Below, piece by piece: positions 9,830 through 18,726 of a DNA stretch of 39,384 nt (the stretch's first letter is position 1; each line of letters starts with the position of its first letter). Location of the stretch: assembly GCF_001601815.1 (NCBI RefSeq), contig NZ_LUKG01000004.1, forward strand, positions 41,052 through 80,435, written 5' to 3'. This DNA comes from Flavihumibacter sp. CACIAM 22H1 (GTDB taxonomy: Bacteria; Bacteroidota; Bacteroidia; Chitinophagales; Chitinophagaceae). The notes beneath the pieces were generated by a model, which worked only from the letters and a program-made list of their open reading frames with translations, was not told the origin of the DNA and searched no databases. The position numbers and the translations under genes were made by a program.

Positions 9830-11017
9830 CTATTGCACGGGATAATAAAAATGCACCACATCTTCTTCTATTCCTCCGGTTTTTCGGTAAAACTGAAGCG
9901 CATAGTCATCGATGCGGTCTGCCTGAACGAATACCTCCTCCACGCCAATAGATTTGCAATACTGCTTGGTGGCCTCAACCAGTTTAGATCCAGTTCCTCT
10001 TCGTTGCAGGCTTTCTTTAACTGCTAAATCAAAGATATATACAAGGGGTTTAACCGAATAGTACTGTAAAAGGGTATAAGCTGTTAATCCGCCAATTACC
10101 CGGCCTCTTTCATCAAAGGCGGCGAATACGTAAAACCCATCTTTCTTCAACAGCTCCTGCAGGTAATCCGCCGGTGGTAATACAAAGTCTTTCATTTGGA
10201 AAACCTCTTCAAATAAGTCAATTACTTGTTTGAACGCTTCCGTTTCGGTCAGCTCTAGTTTTCGGATGATTGGGAATACCGTAGAGCTATCATGGTAGGC
10301 AAAAATTGGAATGCCAGGTTGTTTAAGATGAAATTGTTTAATTTTTTCCAACGTAACCTGCCTGGTTAAATCATCGTCTGCCCGCAGTTTTGCCAGTTCG
10401 TTTACGCCATGATCCGGGTCGGTTAATTCAACCTGCAGGTAAAATGCATCACCGGTATAAAAAAAACAATGCGATGATTGCTGCACGGCAATGCCGCAAT
10501 GCCCATGCGTATGACCAAAAAGGGGAATTAAATAAATGGCTGCTTCAATAGCTGTTTCAACTTTTCTGGCTTCCCAATCAAACCATTTATGTTCTGCTAC
10601 TGGGTAGGAAATGACTTGGTTACTATGCGCCAGTTGGTGCAGGAGATACCGAGGATTGCCTGAATAAAAATTATCAAGTTCTTCCTGTGCAATATGAATA
10701 TTGGCGGTAGGAAAATCTGCTAATCCGCCTATATGATCCGGATCCAGGTGCGATACGATTATATCCGTAACATTTGCAGGGTCTAATCCCAATTGCTGTA
10801 TTTGCCGGTAGGCAGTGCGGTTTTCATTAAAACGGAAACCGACCTGGTTAATTAATTCAATGCCCAACCTGTTTTCCGGATTAAGAGTATCGAGTAATCC
10901 TATACCGGCATCTAATAAAACAAGTTTCCCGTTTTGTTCGAGTAAGATGCAGTGACCTGGCACATCATCCATCAGTGGAGTGCTGATCTGCAGGCAGTTG
11001 AGGTGGTGAATTTTCAT
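9830..11017 (-). CDS. Two-domain fusion: N-terminal MBL-fold hydrolase and C-terminal AAC(3)-I-like GNAT acetyltransferase
   Basis: N-terminal: IIVSHLDPDHIGGLADFP and GHTHGHCGIAV..FFYTGDAFY. C-terminal 142 aa: FAAFDERGRVIGGLTAYTL...VYIFDLAVKESLQRRGTGSKLVEATK..VFVQADRIDDYALQFYRKTGGIEEDVVHF. One uninterrupted ORF; internal ATG at 11017 preferred over 11083. Confidence 0.88.
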   Translation of the reverse strand: MKIHHLNCLQISTPLMDDVPGHCILLEQNGKLVLLDAGIGLLDTLNPENRLGIELINQVGFRFNENRTAYRQIQQLGLDPANVTDIIVSHLDPDHIGGLADFPTANIHIAQEELDNFYSGNPRYLLHQLAHSNQVISYPVAEHKWFDWEARKVETAIEAAIYLIPLFGHTHGHCGIAVQQSSHCFFYTGDAFYLQVELTDPDHGVNELAKLRADDDLTRQVTLEKIKQFHLKQPGIPIFAYHDSSTVFPIIRKLELTETEAFKQVIDLFEEVFQMKDFVLPPADYLQELLKKDGFYVFAAFDERGRVIGGLTAYTLLQYYSVKPLVYIFDLAVKESLQRRGTGSKLVEATKQYCKSIGVEEVFVQADRIDDYALQFYRKTGGIEEDVVHFYYPVQ

Positions 11018-11091
11018 GAGTCTATCAGGAATGATGATTGTTTCGAAGTTATGTCTTAAAATTGCTTTTCGTGAACCGTTCAACCAATCGT

Positions 11092-12648
11092 ATGAAAATC
11101 ACCAGCATCTCCCTTCTTATTACCGTTCTGCTACTGACAGGGTCATTTACTTTGTTTGCACAGCCTGCCGCAAACGCCTATCCAGATAGTTTGGCATACT
11201 TTAACAAGCTGCTTTCCCCGCCGGAAATGAAGGAAGACCTCCGCGTGTTTTATACCATTCGGCAACAGGTTAATTCAGGCCTCTATATCTATCGAACCAA
11301 AAAGCAGATCGACAGCTTGTATGGCTGGGCCAATAAAGCGGTAAGCAAGCCCCTGCTTGTTAAAGACTTTTATAAGATCATTCTTCAATTAACCGACTTT
11401 GAGGGAAGTGTGCATAATTATACCGAACCCTCTACTGGCTTTATGAATGCGTTGAAAAAACAGCCGACATTTTTCCCGTATCCATTAACTTATATCAACG
11501 GCGCAATCATTTTTGATGGAAAGCACCCTGAAATTCCGGCCGGATCCCGGATAAGAAGCATGAATGGCAGAATCGATAAAGAGATGTTGCCGGCTTTTTA
11601 TAAATATTTTCCTGCTGATGGTTTTACGCAAACAGAAAAGCGTTCGGCAAGTGTTGAACAGCTAGCCGGGTGGCGTTATTTTATTGAGTACGGTGCTACC
11701 AAGGTATTTAAAATAGACTACCAGCCGCCAGGATCTGCCAAATGGAAAAGCATCGAGATTCCTGCTGTTAGTTTTGCCGAACAGGAAGCCAATAAGAAAA
11801 ACCGCTACAGTGCGCCGGTAGCTGATAAATTGAATTATAAATTGCAGGCGCCGTATAGTTTTGAAATGATCCGTCCGGATGCCGGCCTGCTGAATTTGCG
11901 ATGGTTTGGTTTTGCGGGCGGATCGGGAGATCCTGCATTTCAACCGTATGTGCTTTTTTTAGACAGTGTATTTAGGCTATTGGAGCAAAAGCAAATACCA
12001 AACCTGGTAATAGATATACGGAATAACCCCGGTGGAAGCGATCCCTTATTTGAACAGCCCGTAATGTATTTAACAGATAAAAGCTTTAAGGAAAACCTGG
12101 AAACCCGTATAATTTTTGATCCATCGAATGTGCCGTTTGAAAACTATTTCTGGGGTGTCTCTACTACAGAACGGATGGACAGCGCAGGATTGGCTGCAGG
12201 GAAGGCCTTTCTTAACGATTATTTTGAACCCTTTAAAGAGGGAAGGAGCCGTCAGCAGGAAAAATACAACCCGGTATATTATCCCAAATCGCCTGGTTTT
12301 AAAGGTAAGCTTTACCTCTTGATCAATGAAAACGTGGCATCGGCCGCATCGCATTTTGCATCGCTGGTAAAAGCATATGCCCGAAATGTTACCATCGTAG
12401 GGGTGGAAACGGTCGGCGGTTATTATGTGCATAACGGACATGTCTCCACTGTCTATGAATTACCCAATTCTGCCATTAAAACAAAATTTTCAGTGGTATA
12501 TGTGGTGCAGGATGCTCCGGAGCTACCTGATCAGCCAAAAGGGAGAGGTGTATTGCCACACTATGAAATATGGCCGCAGTTGGATGATTTTTTAAAGCAA
12601 CGGGATACACAGTTGGAGTTTGTACTGAAACTTATTGAAAAAAAATAG
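11092..12648 (+). CDS. S41-family (C-terminal processing-like) peptidase, exported
   Basis: Signal peptide MKITSISLLITVLLLTGSFTLFAQ; LVIDIRNNPGGSDPLF; LLINENVASAASHFASLVKAY. Confidence 0.87.
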   Translation: MKITSISLLITVLLLTGSFTLFAQPAANAYPDSLAYFNKLLSPPEMKEDLRVFYTIRQQVNSGLYIYRTKKQIDSLYGWANKAVSKPLLVKDFYKIILQLTDFEGSVHNYTEPSTGFMNALKKQPTFFPYPLTYINGAIIFDGKHPEIPAGSRIRSMNGRIDKEMLPAFYKYFPADGFTQTEKRSASVEQLAGWRYFIEYGATKVFKIDYQPPGSAKWKSIEIPAVSFAEQEANKKNRYSAPVADKLNYKLQAPYSFEMIRPDAGLLNLRWFGFAGGSGDPAFQPYVLFLDSVFRLLEQKQIPNLVIDIRNNPGGSDPLFEQPVMYLTDKSFKENLETRIIFDPSNVPFENYFWGVSTTERMDSAGLAAGKAFLNDYFEPFKEGRSRQQEKYNPVYYPKSPGFKGKLYLLINENVASAASHFASLVKAYARNVTIVGVETVGGYYVHNGHVSTVYELPNSAIKTKFSVVYVVQDAPELPDQPKGRGVLPHYEIWPQLDDFLKQRDTQLEFVLKLIEKK

Positions 12649-12705
12649 GTTCTATCTTTTGCTCCTGTTTTATGTGTTGATTTTTCCCCGGCCGGGATTC
12701 GTTTG

Positions 12706-13203
12706 CTAAAACCTGGTATAGGTTTGCTGCAGCATAAAAACCAGGTGTTGATAAAAGAGCGCTATATCTCCTTTATATGATTTTCTGTAACCATTGTAAC
12801 TAAGCACGGCTTCTAACAGGTCCAGTAATTCGGTTTGTGCATAGCTATAGCTATAGTTTTTTCGGAACTGATGAATGATCTGCATCGGGTCTTGTTTTTC
12901 CCGTTCGGTTACAGGAAATTTTGAAGAGGCTGCTTCTTTGGTAAACAGTTGCCCGTAGGCTTCAATTAAGCGATCGAGGTCCAGTATAAAGTCGAGCAGG
13001 TCTTCCCTTGCACCACCATCGTCATAAGCACTTTGGTTATTGCCTAAGGCATAAATAAGCCAGCGGCTGATTTGTTTTTGAAAATCAACCGGATGGTAGA
13101 AGCTAAACAAACGCCTGATTTGTAGCCTTCTCTTTTTAACCGGCGGACAGAAAATGGGATAAGATTTGCAAAAGCGCTCTACGCCGTTATTCCTGCTCTT
13201 CAT
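12706..13203 (-). CDS. Hypothetical protein
   Basis: Intact ~165-aa ORF with no overlapping better candidate; no family recognised. Confidence 0.6.
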   Translation of the reverse strand: MKSRNNGVERFCKSYPIFCPPVKKRRLQIRRLFSFYHPVDFQKQISRWLIYALGNNQSAYDDGGAREDLLDFILDLDRLIEAYGQLFTKEAASSKFPVTEREKQDPMQIIHQFRKNYSYSYAQTELLDLLEAVLSYNGYRKSYKGDIALFYQHLVFMLQQTYTRF

Positions 13204-13252
13204 ATACACTGCTTTTTGCGGTTAGGTAACAATCGTCCGAACAAAGAACGTA

Positions 13253-13293
13253 TAAAACCCAGTTGCAGAAATGGGTTTTAAAACCCTATTGCA
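13253..13293. repeat. Nested direct/inverted repeat cluster in a divergent intergenic region
   Basis: Inverted TAAAACCCA (13253-13261)/TGGGTTTTA (13272-13280); near-direct repeat TAAAACCCAGTTGCA (13253-13267)/TAAAACCCTATTGCA (13279-13293). Confidence 0.6.
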
Positions 13294-13449
13294 TGGAATA
13301 AACTTGCAAAAAAGAATGGGAGTTGTTGTTGTATTGAACGCGAAAAATGCGCATTCAACCGATTGCAATGCGTAAAAAATCTGTACAACTTTTTTATTTA
13401 CGGCGAAATCTATACTTTCATTCCCCAAACACCAAACTGCTGCTTAGGA

Positions 13450-14010
13450 ATGCTGCCATCCCTTTCAGATAAGGATTTATTAGTATCGGCCGAAGAAGAA
13501 GCTGCCTTTAAAATGCTGTATAACCGGTATTGGGAAGGCTTGTATCGAAAAGCTTACAGCCGGCTCGGTAACAGTTCCGATGCGGAAGACCTGGTGCAGG
13601 AAATTTTTATTTCTGTTTGGCGTAACCGGCATACCATTACTGCAGAACCCTCCCTGCTGCCTTACCTGCTTAGTGCACTGAAATATGCTGTTATCAAAAA
13701 GCTGTACCGCGAAGCGCGGAAAGGCAATACCCTGCCTTTATCTGTACACGAACTTGAACAAATTGGTATAACCGAAGAAGATATACTCCATTACCGCGAG
13801 CTTCAGGGGGCACTTTACCGCGAGATTTCTACCCTGCCGGAACGTATGCAACAGATTTACCGGCTTAACAGGATGGACCAGTTACAGGTAGCAGAGATAG
13901 CCGCCCGCCTCAATTTATCTGAACAAACGGTACGGAACACCCTTTCGATAGCAGTGAAACGCCTGCGTGAAAAACTGGCTGATTTTTCTACTGCCAGCTT
14001 TTTTATCTGA
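13450..14010 (+). CDS. ECF-type RNA polymerase sigma-70 factor
   Basis: FKMLYNRYWEGLYRKAYSRLGNSSDAEDLVQEIFISVWRNR; C-terminal region-4 HTH (LQVAEIAARLNLSEQTVRNTLSIAVKRLREKL); followed by FecR. Confidence 0.93.
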   Translation: MLPSLSDKDLLVSAEEEAAFKMLYNRYWEGLYRKAYSRLGNSSDAEDLVQEIFISVWRNRHTITAEPSLLPYLLSALKYAVIKKLYREARKGNTLPLSVHELEQIGITEEDILHYRELQGALYREISTLPERMQQIYRLNRMDQLQVAEIAARLNLSEQTVRNTLSIAVKRLREKLADFSTASFFI

Positions 14011-14073
14011 TTTTTTTTATTCCGACCGGTATAAATTCATTCCCCGAGGTATTATAGCTCTAAGCACTGCTGT

Positions 14074-15219
14074 ATGAAACCAAAAAAGGGGCTGAACCTG
14101 CTTAAGAAATACCTGGCTGCTAAAGCTGATCCGGAAGAACAAACCCGGGTAGACAAATGGTACGACTCCCTGGAGGAATCGGAAGCCGGCCTGCCTATTC
14201 CGGATGGCCTGGAAGAAGCCAGTTACCAGCGTACCTGGCAACGCCTGAACAGTACAATCCCCGCCATTCCGTTTTTCAAAAGAACCATAACCCGCCTGTC
14301 TGTAGCCGCCCTCCTGTTGGTCAGCTTTGGAACCGTCTGGTACCTGGCAAACCCAACCCGTCCGAAACCGGCTGCACCCCAGGTGCAGTTGGCCGAGCCA
14401 TCCCCGGATGTGGCTGCTCCGCAGGAAACCAAGGCCGTTCTTGAACTGGCCGATGGAACTGTTATTGTACTCGATAGCGTTGGCACCGGATCACTGACCA
14501 CCCAGGGCAATGCCAGGGTTTCTAAACTCGGTACAGATAAAATCGCTTATACCTCTCTCGAACTGGAAACCGGTCAACCTTCTTATAATACACTGCGCGT
14601 ACCCAAAGGCAGTAAACCAGTACAATTACAACTGGCCGATGGAAGCCTGGTTTGGCTGAATGTAGGCTCCTCCCTTACCTATCCCTCTCATTTCATAGGC
14701 AATACAAGGGAAGTAAATATGACGGGGGAAGCTTATTTCGAGATCGCTAAGGATCCAGCTAAACCTTTTCTGGTAAAAAAAGGAGATCTGCGCATCCAGG
14801 TACTGGGCACACACTTTAATGTAAATGCCTATGATGATGAAGCTGCCAGTAAAATTACCCTGTTGGAAGGATCGGTAGAAGTTCATCCCTCCCTGACCGA
14901 AAAACTGGTGATCAAACCAGGACAACAGGCCCAGGTAACAGCAAACCAGGACATGAAACTGGTAAAATCGGTAGACCTGGAGGAGGTAATGGCCTGGAAA
15001 AATGGCTGGTTCTATTTCAATGCCATTGGCCTGCCGGAAATTATGCGCCAACTCGAAAAATGGTACGATGTGGAAGTGATCTACCAGGGTACCAAAAGTT
15101 CGAAAAAATTTACCGGAATGGTGGACCGGAATAACCCGCTTTCAGAAGTACTGAAGCTGATGGAAATGGCCGGCATTAAATTCCGTATTACAGGAAAAAA
15201 AATTCATGTTATGCAATAA
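14074..15219 (+). CDS. FecR-family anti-sigma factor / transmembrane sensor
   Basis: Single TM near VAALLLVSFGTVWYLA; FecR domain YNTLRVPKGSKPVQLQLADGSLVWLNVGSSLTYPSHFIGNTREVNMTGEAYFEIAKDPAKPFLVKKGDLRIQVLGTHFNVNAY. Confidence 0.96.
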   Translation: MKPKKGLNLLKKYLAAKADPEEQTRVDKWYDSLEESEAGLPIPDGLEEASYQRTWQRLNSTIPAIPFFKRTITRLSVAALLLVSFGTVWYLANPTRPKPAAPQVQLAEPSPDVAAPQETKAVLELADGTVIVLDSVGTGSLTTQGNARVSKLGTDKIAYTSLELETGQPSYNTLRVPKGSKPVQLQLADGSLVWLNVGSSLTYPSHFIGNTREVNMTGEAYFEIAKDPAKPFLVKKGDLRIQVLGTHFNVNAYDDEAASKITLLEGSVEVHPSLTEKLVIKPGQQAQVTANQDMKLVKSVDLEEVMAWKNGWFYFNAIGLPEIMRQLEKWYDVEVIYQGTKSSKKFTGMVDRNNPLSEVLKLMEMAGIKFRITGKKIHVMQ

Positions 15220-15336
15220 ATAGCTTCTTCCCGGACAAAACAAAACCGCTCCGACGGCGAATCAGAGCGGCGAAATTTTGGGCCGGTGAATAGAATCCAA
15301 CGACAGACTGATATTCTTAACCCAAAAATCAAAAGT

Positions 15337-18300
15337 ATGCATTTTAGGGCACTGCCAAAACAACGCCATTGCAACGAATGGAGAACAAAATTTTTGTTGA
15401 TGAAATTCACCACGATCTTACTATTAGCCGCCTGCCTTCAGGTGAGTGCTAAAGGGTTGGCACAAAAGATCACCCTTTCTGAAAAAAACGCTTCCTTGCA
15501 GCGGATCTTTAAACTAATCCACAAGCAAACCGGCTATCAGTTTTTTTATGAAACTGAACTACTGGAGCGTTATGGAACCATTACGCTGAACGTTAAAGAA
15601 GAACCACTCGAAAAAGTGTTGGCTATCTGCTTTAACGAAAAACCACTCAGTTTTACAATCCATAATAAATCCATCACGGTAACTGCTGCTAAAACGCTGC
15701 CTGCTCCGGAAAGCCCGGAAAAAGAAAGGGTACTGATGGAGATAAAAGGAAAAGTAACCGATGAAAACGGCGCACCACTGGCTGGTGCATCAATTAAAGT
15801 TAAAGGTTCTACGGTCGGAACCAGTACCGATGCCGAGGGCAATTTCGCAATCCAGGTACCGGACGGCGGTGCTACACTACTAATTAGTTATATCGGTTTT
15901 CAGCCAAGAGAAATCCGGGTAAGTAGTTCCGAAACCCTTTCTATTGCCCTTAAAATGGCAGAATCGCAGATTAATGAAGTAGTGGTTACCGCACTGGGCA
16001 TTAAACGTTCTGAAAAGGCGCTGGGCTACGCTGTTCAACGGGTAACCGGCGAAAAAGTACAAACCGTGAAAGGAGTGGATATCGGTACCTCTCTAACAGG
16101 CCAGGTGGCCGGTTTGGTTATTAAAAACTCCACCGAATTCTTTGCACGTCCTACCATTGAACTAAGAGGAGAGGATGCCCTGCTGGTTATTGACGGCGTT
16201 CCTTATGGTAACCTTACCCTGCGCGATATTCCGACCGACGATATTGAAAGTCTCGACGTGTTGAAAGGACCCACCGCTTCTGCGCTTTATGGATCCCGGG
16301 CATCTGGCGGTGTATTATTGATCACCACCAAAAAAGGCGCGGCCAATAAGGGATTATCTGTTGATATTAACAGCAATACCATGTTTCAGACTGGTTTTTT
16401 AGCCATTCCGAAAGTACAGGGTAATTATGGAAGAGGCGATAATGGCAGCCTGGGCAATGATTATGTATGGGGCCCGCGACTGAATGCCGGTAATACAGCC
16501 CGCGACTGGAACCCGGTGACCAAACAGTTTGAGGATGATCGTCCACTGTTATCAAAAGGCAAGGATAACCTGAAGAATTTTATGCAGGTAGGCCTGATCA
16601 CTAATAATAATCTGAGCATTTCACAACGGGGAGAAAATGGAAGTTTCAGAGCCTCTATCAATCATATCTACAATAAAGGACAATTCCCCAACACCAAAAC
16701 CAATATGTTTAATGTTACCCTGGGTGGCGAGGTAAAAGCGGGCGACCGTTTCACCCTCGAAAGCCATATGGGAATTAGCCGGCGGTACGCGCCGCAGATA
16801 TGGGGAAGCGGCTATGGCAACCAGGGTTATCTCTACCAGTTAATGATGTGGACCGGACCTGAATACGATATTCGTGATTACCGCGATTATTGGAAAACCC
16901 CGAACCAAACACAGAACTGGATGTACACGGCCTGGTACGATAATCCTTACCTTATCGCTTATGAAAAACTCAATGCCATACAGCAGAATACTATTAACGG
17001 AAGCCTGACGGCTAATTATAAAATCACGAATGACCTTAAACTGATTTTGCGGGTTGGCTACGATGTGTACAGTAATAAAGAAACCTGGACCAACCCCACG
17101 GCAAATATCTATTCAACAAGAGGCGGATGGAATGCAAGAGGCCGTTACAGCATCAGTAAAGACTGGGGCTGGAGCACCAATGATGACCTGATGCTGAGCT
17201 ATTCCAAAAAGAAAGGCGATTGGAATATCGATCTCCTGGCTGGTGGAACCATCTATTATTGGGAGGATGAAAGCCTGGATGCCAGTACAAGAAACGGTCT
17301 TACCTCTCCTACTTATTTTTCCCTGAACGGATCGGTAGAGCCCCCAACTATCAGTCCTATGTTTCGCCGCCGCCAGGTAAACAGTTTGTACGGAAAAGCC
17401 TCGCTTGGTTGGAAGGATGCGGTATTCCTGGATTTTACCGGCAGAAACGACTGGAACTCGGCGCAACCCAAATCCAACCGCGATTATTTTTATCCTTCGA
17501 TAGGATCCAGTGTGGTATTATCTGAGTTGGTAAAAATGCCCCAACAGATCAATATGCTTAAACTGCGGGCTTCCTGGGCAACCTTCAAGACACCTGCGGA
17601 TGTATATGCCATCAACCGCTTGTATTCAACTATCAATTCTGCCTGGAATACAATGAATTCCGGTTCTTATCCGGGTAATTTGCTGGGTAGTCCGGATTTG
17701 TTACCGAGCTCACACAGAACCTGGGAAATCGGAACGGCCGCTTATTTATTTGGAAAGCGATTGCACCTTGATGTAGCCTACTTCAATAAATATTATTTCA
17801 ACCGGCAGGTATCTGTTAATATACCTGGTTCTTCCGGCTTTACCAGCACCTTGGTGAATACGGATGAAACCTATGTTCGTAAAGGGCTTGAAATTACCCT
17901 GGGCGCAAGCGTGGTTAAAACAAAGAACCTGGAATGGAATACAACCATTAACTGGTCGAATCAGCATCGGTTTTATGTAAACCTGGATTCGGTGTATTCT
18001 TCCAAAAATCCCTGGGTTAAAAAAGGAGAGCGCCTGGATACCTACCTCGATTATTACTGGCTGCGAGATCCGGCCGGAAATGTTATTCATAACAATGGCT
18101 ATCCCAGAGAAAGCGATTATGTGAAAAAGTACGGCTTCTCTGATCCCGCTTTCAGTATTGGCTGGATCAACACGGTTCGCTGGAAAAATTTCCAGTTTGG
18201 ACTGAATGTAGACGGAAGAATCGGTGGACTCATGTACAACTATATCTATGATAAAATGTGGGATACCGGTACCAACCCAGAGACCGATAACCAGTACCGC

Positions 18301-18705
18301 TATGATGAAGTAGTGAATGGATTAACCAACTATGTTGGACAAGGCGTGCAGGTAATAAGTGGGGAAGTGGTGTATGATAATTTTGGCAATATCATCAGTG
18401 ATAGCAGAAAGTATGCACCCAACGATAAAGAAGTGTCTTACCAGGCTTATGCACAGCAGTTCAGGGGCGGAGATTTTGGGGTTCAGAAAAAATCATTTGT
18501 GAAATTGCGCGAGATTTCAGCGGGCTATCGGGTTCCTGCGCGGGTGCTGGGTAAATCTGGCATTAAATCGGCTGCAGTTGCTATAACCGCACAGAACGTA
18601 TTCCTGTTTTCGAATTTTAAATTTTCTGATCCGGATGTGGATACAGAAAACCTGAATTCTCCCTCTCAGCGAATGATCGGTATCAATTTCAAGTTCGGAT
18701 TCTGA
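15337..18705 (+). CDS. SusC/RagA TonB-dependent receptor with N-terminal STN and CarboxypepD_reg-like domains
   Basis: STN segment (KITLSEKNASLQRIFKLIHKQTGYQFFYE), KGKVTDENGAPLAGASIKVKGSTVGTSTDAEGNF, plug DVLKGPTASALYGSRASGGVLLITTKKG, terminal F. True start may be 15400. Confidence 0.95.
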   Translation: MHFRALPKQRHCNEWRTKFLLMKFTTILLLAACLQVSAKGLAQKITLSEKNASLQRIFKLIHKQTGYQFFYETELLERYGTITLNVKEEPLEKVLAICFNEKPLSFTIHNKSITVTAAKTLPAPESPEKERVLMEIKGKVTDENGAPLAGASIKVKGSTVGTSTDAEGNFAIQVPDGGATLLISYIGFQPREIRVSSSETLSIALKMAESQINEVVVTALGIKRSEKALGYAVQRVTGEKVQTVKGVDIGTSLTGQVAGLVIKNSTEFFARPTIELRGEDALLVIDGVPYGNLTLRDIPTDDIESLDVLKGPTASALYGSRASGGVLLITTKKGAANKGLSVDINSNTMFQTGFLAIPKVQGNYGRGDNGSLGNDYVWGPRLNAGNTARDWNPVTKQFEDDRPLLSKGKDNLKNFMQVGLITNNNLSISQRGENGSFRASINHIYNKGQFPNTKTNMFNVTLGGEVKAGDRFTLESHMGISRRYAPQIWGSGYGNQGYLYQLMMWTGPEYDIRDYRDYWKTPNQTQNWMYTAWYDNPYLIAYEKLNAIQQNTINGSLTANYKITNDLKLILRVGYDVYSNKETWTNPTANIYSTRGGWNARGRYSISKDWGWSTNDDLMLSYSKKKGDWNIDLLAGGTIYYWEDESLDASTRNGLTSPTYFSLNGSVEPPTISPMFRRRQVNSLYGKASLGWKDAVFLDFTGRNDWNSAQPKSNRDYFYPSIGSSVVLSELVKMPQQINMLKLRASWATFKTPADVYAINRLYSTINSAWNTMNSGSYPGNLLGSPDLLPSSHRTWEIGTAAYLFGKRLHLDVAYFNKYYFNRQVSVNIPGSSGFTSTLVNTDETYVRKGLEITLGASVVKTKNLEWNTTINWSNQHRFYVNLDSVYSSKNPWVKKGERLDTYLDYYWLRDPAGNVIHNNGYPRESDYVKKYGFSDPAFSIGWINTVRWKNFQFGLNVDGRIGGLMYNYIYDKMWDTGTNPETDNQYRYDEVVNGLTNYVGQGVQVISGEVVYDNFGNIISDSRKYAPNDKEVSYQAYAQQFRGGDFGVQKKSFVKLREISAGYRVPARVLGKSGIKSAAVAITAQNVFLFSNFKFSDPDVDTENLNSPSQRMIGINFKFGF

Positions 18706-18726
18706 TCCGTTTTAAAAATTACCAGT

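Noticed and set aside
12685-12696. CCCGGCCGGG palindrome between the S41 peptidase and the hypothetical gene
   Set aside because: Only 10 bp with no loop or strong T-tract; too weak to call a terminator or site.
15246-15270. CCGCTC...GAGCGG stem between fecR and susC
   Set aside because: 6-bp stem with a 13-nt loop; could be a weak attenuator or terminator on either strand, but evidence is too thin to call.
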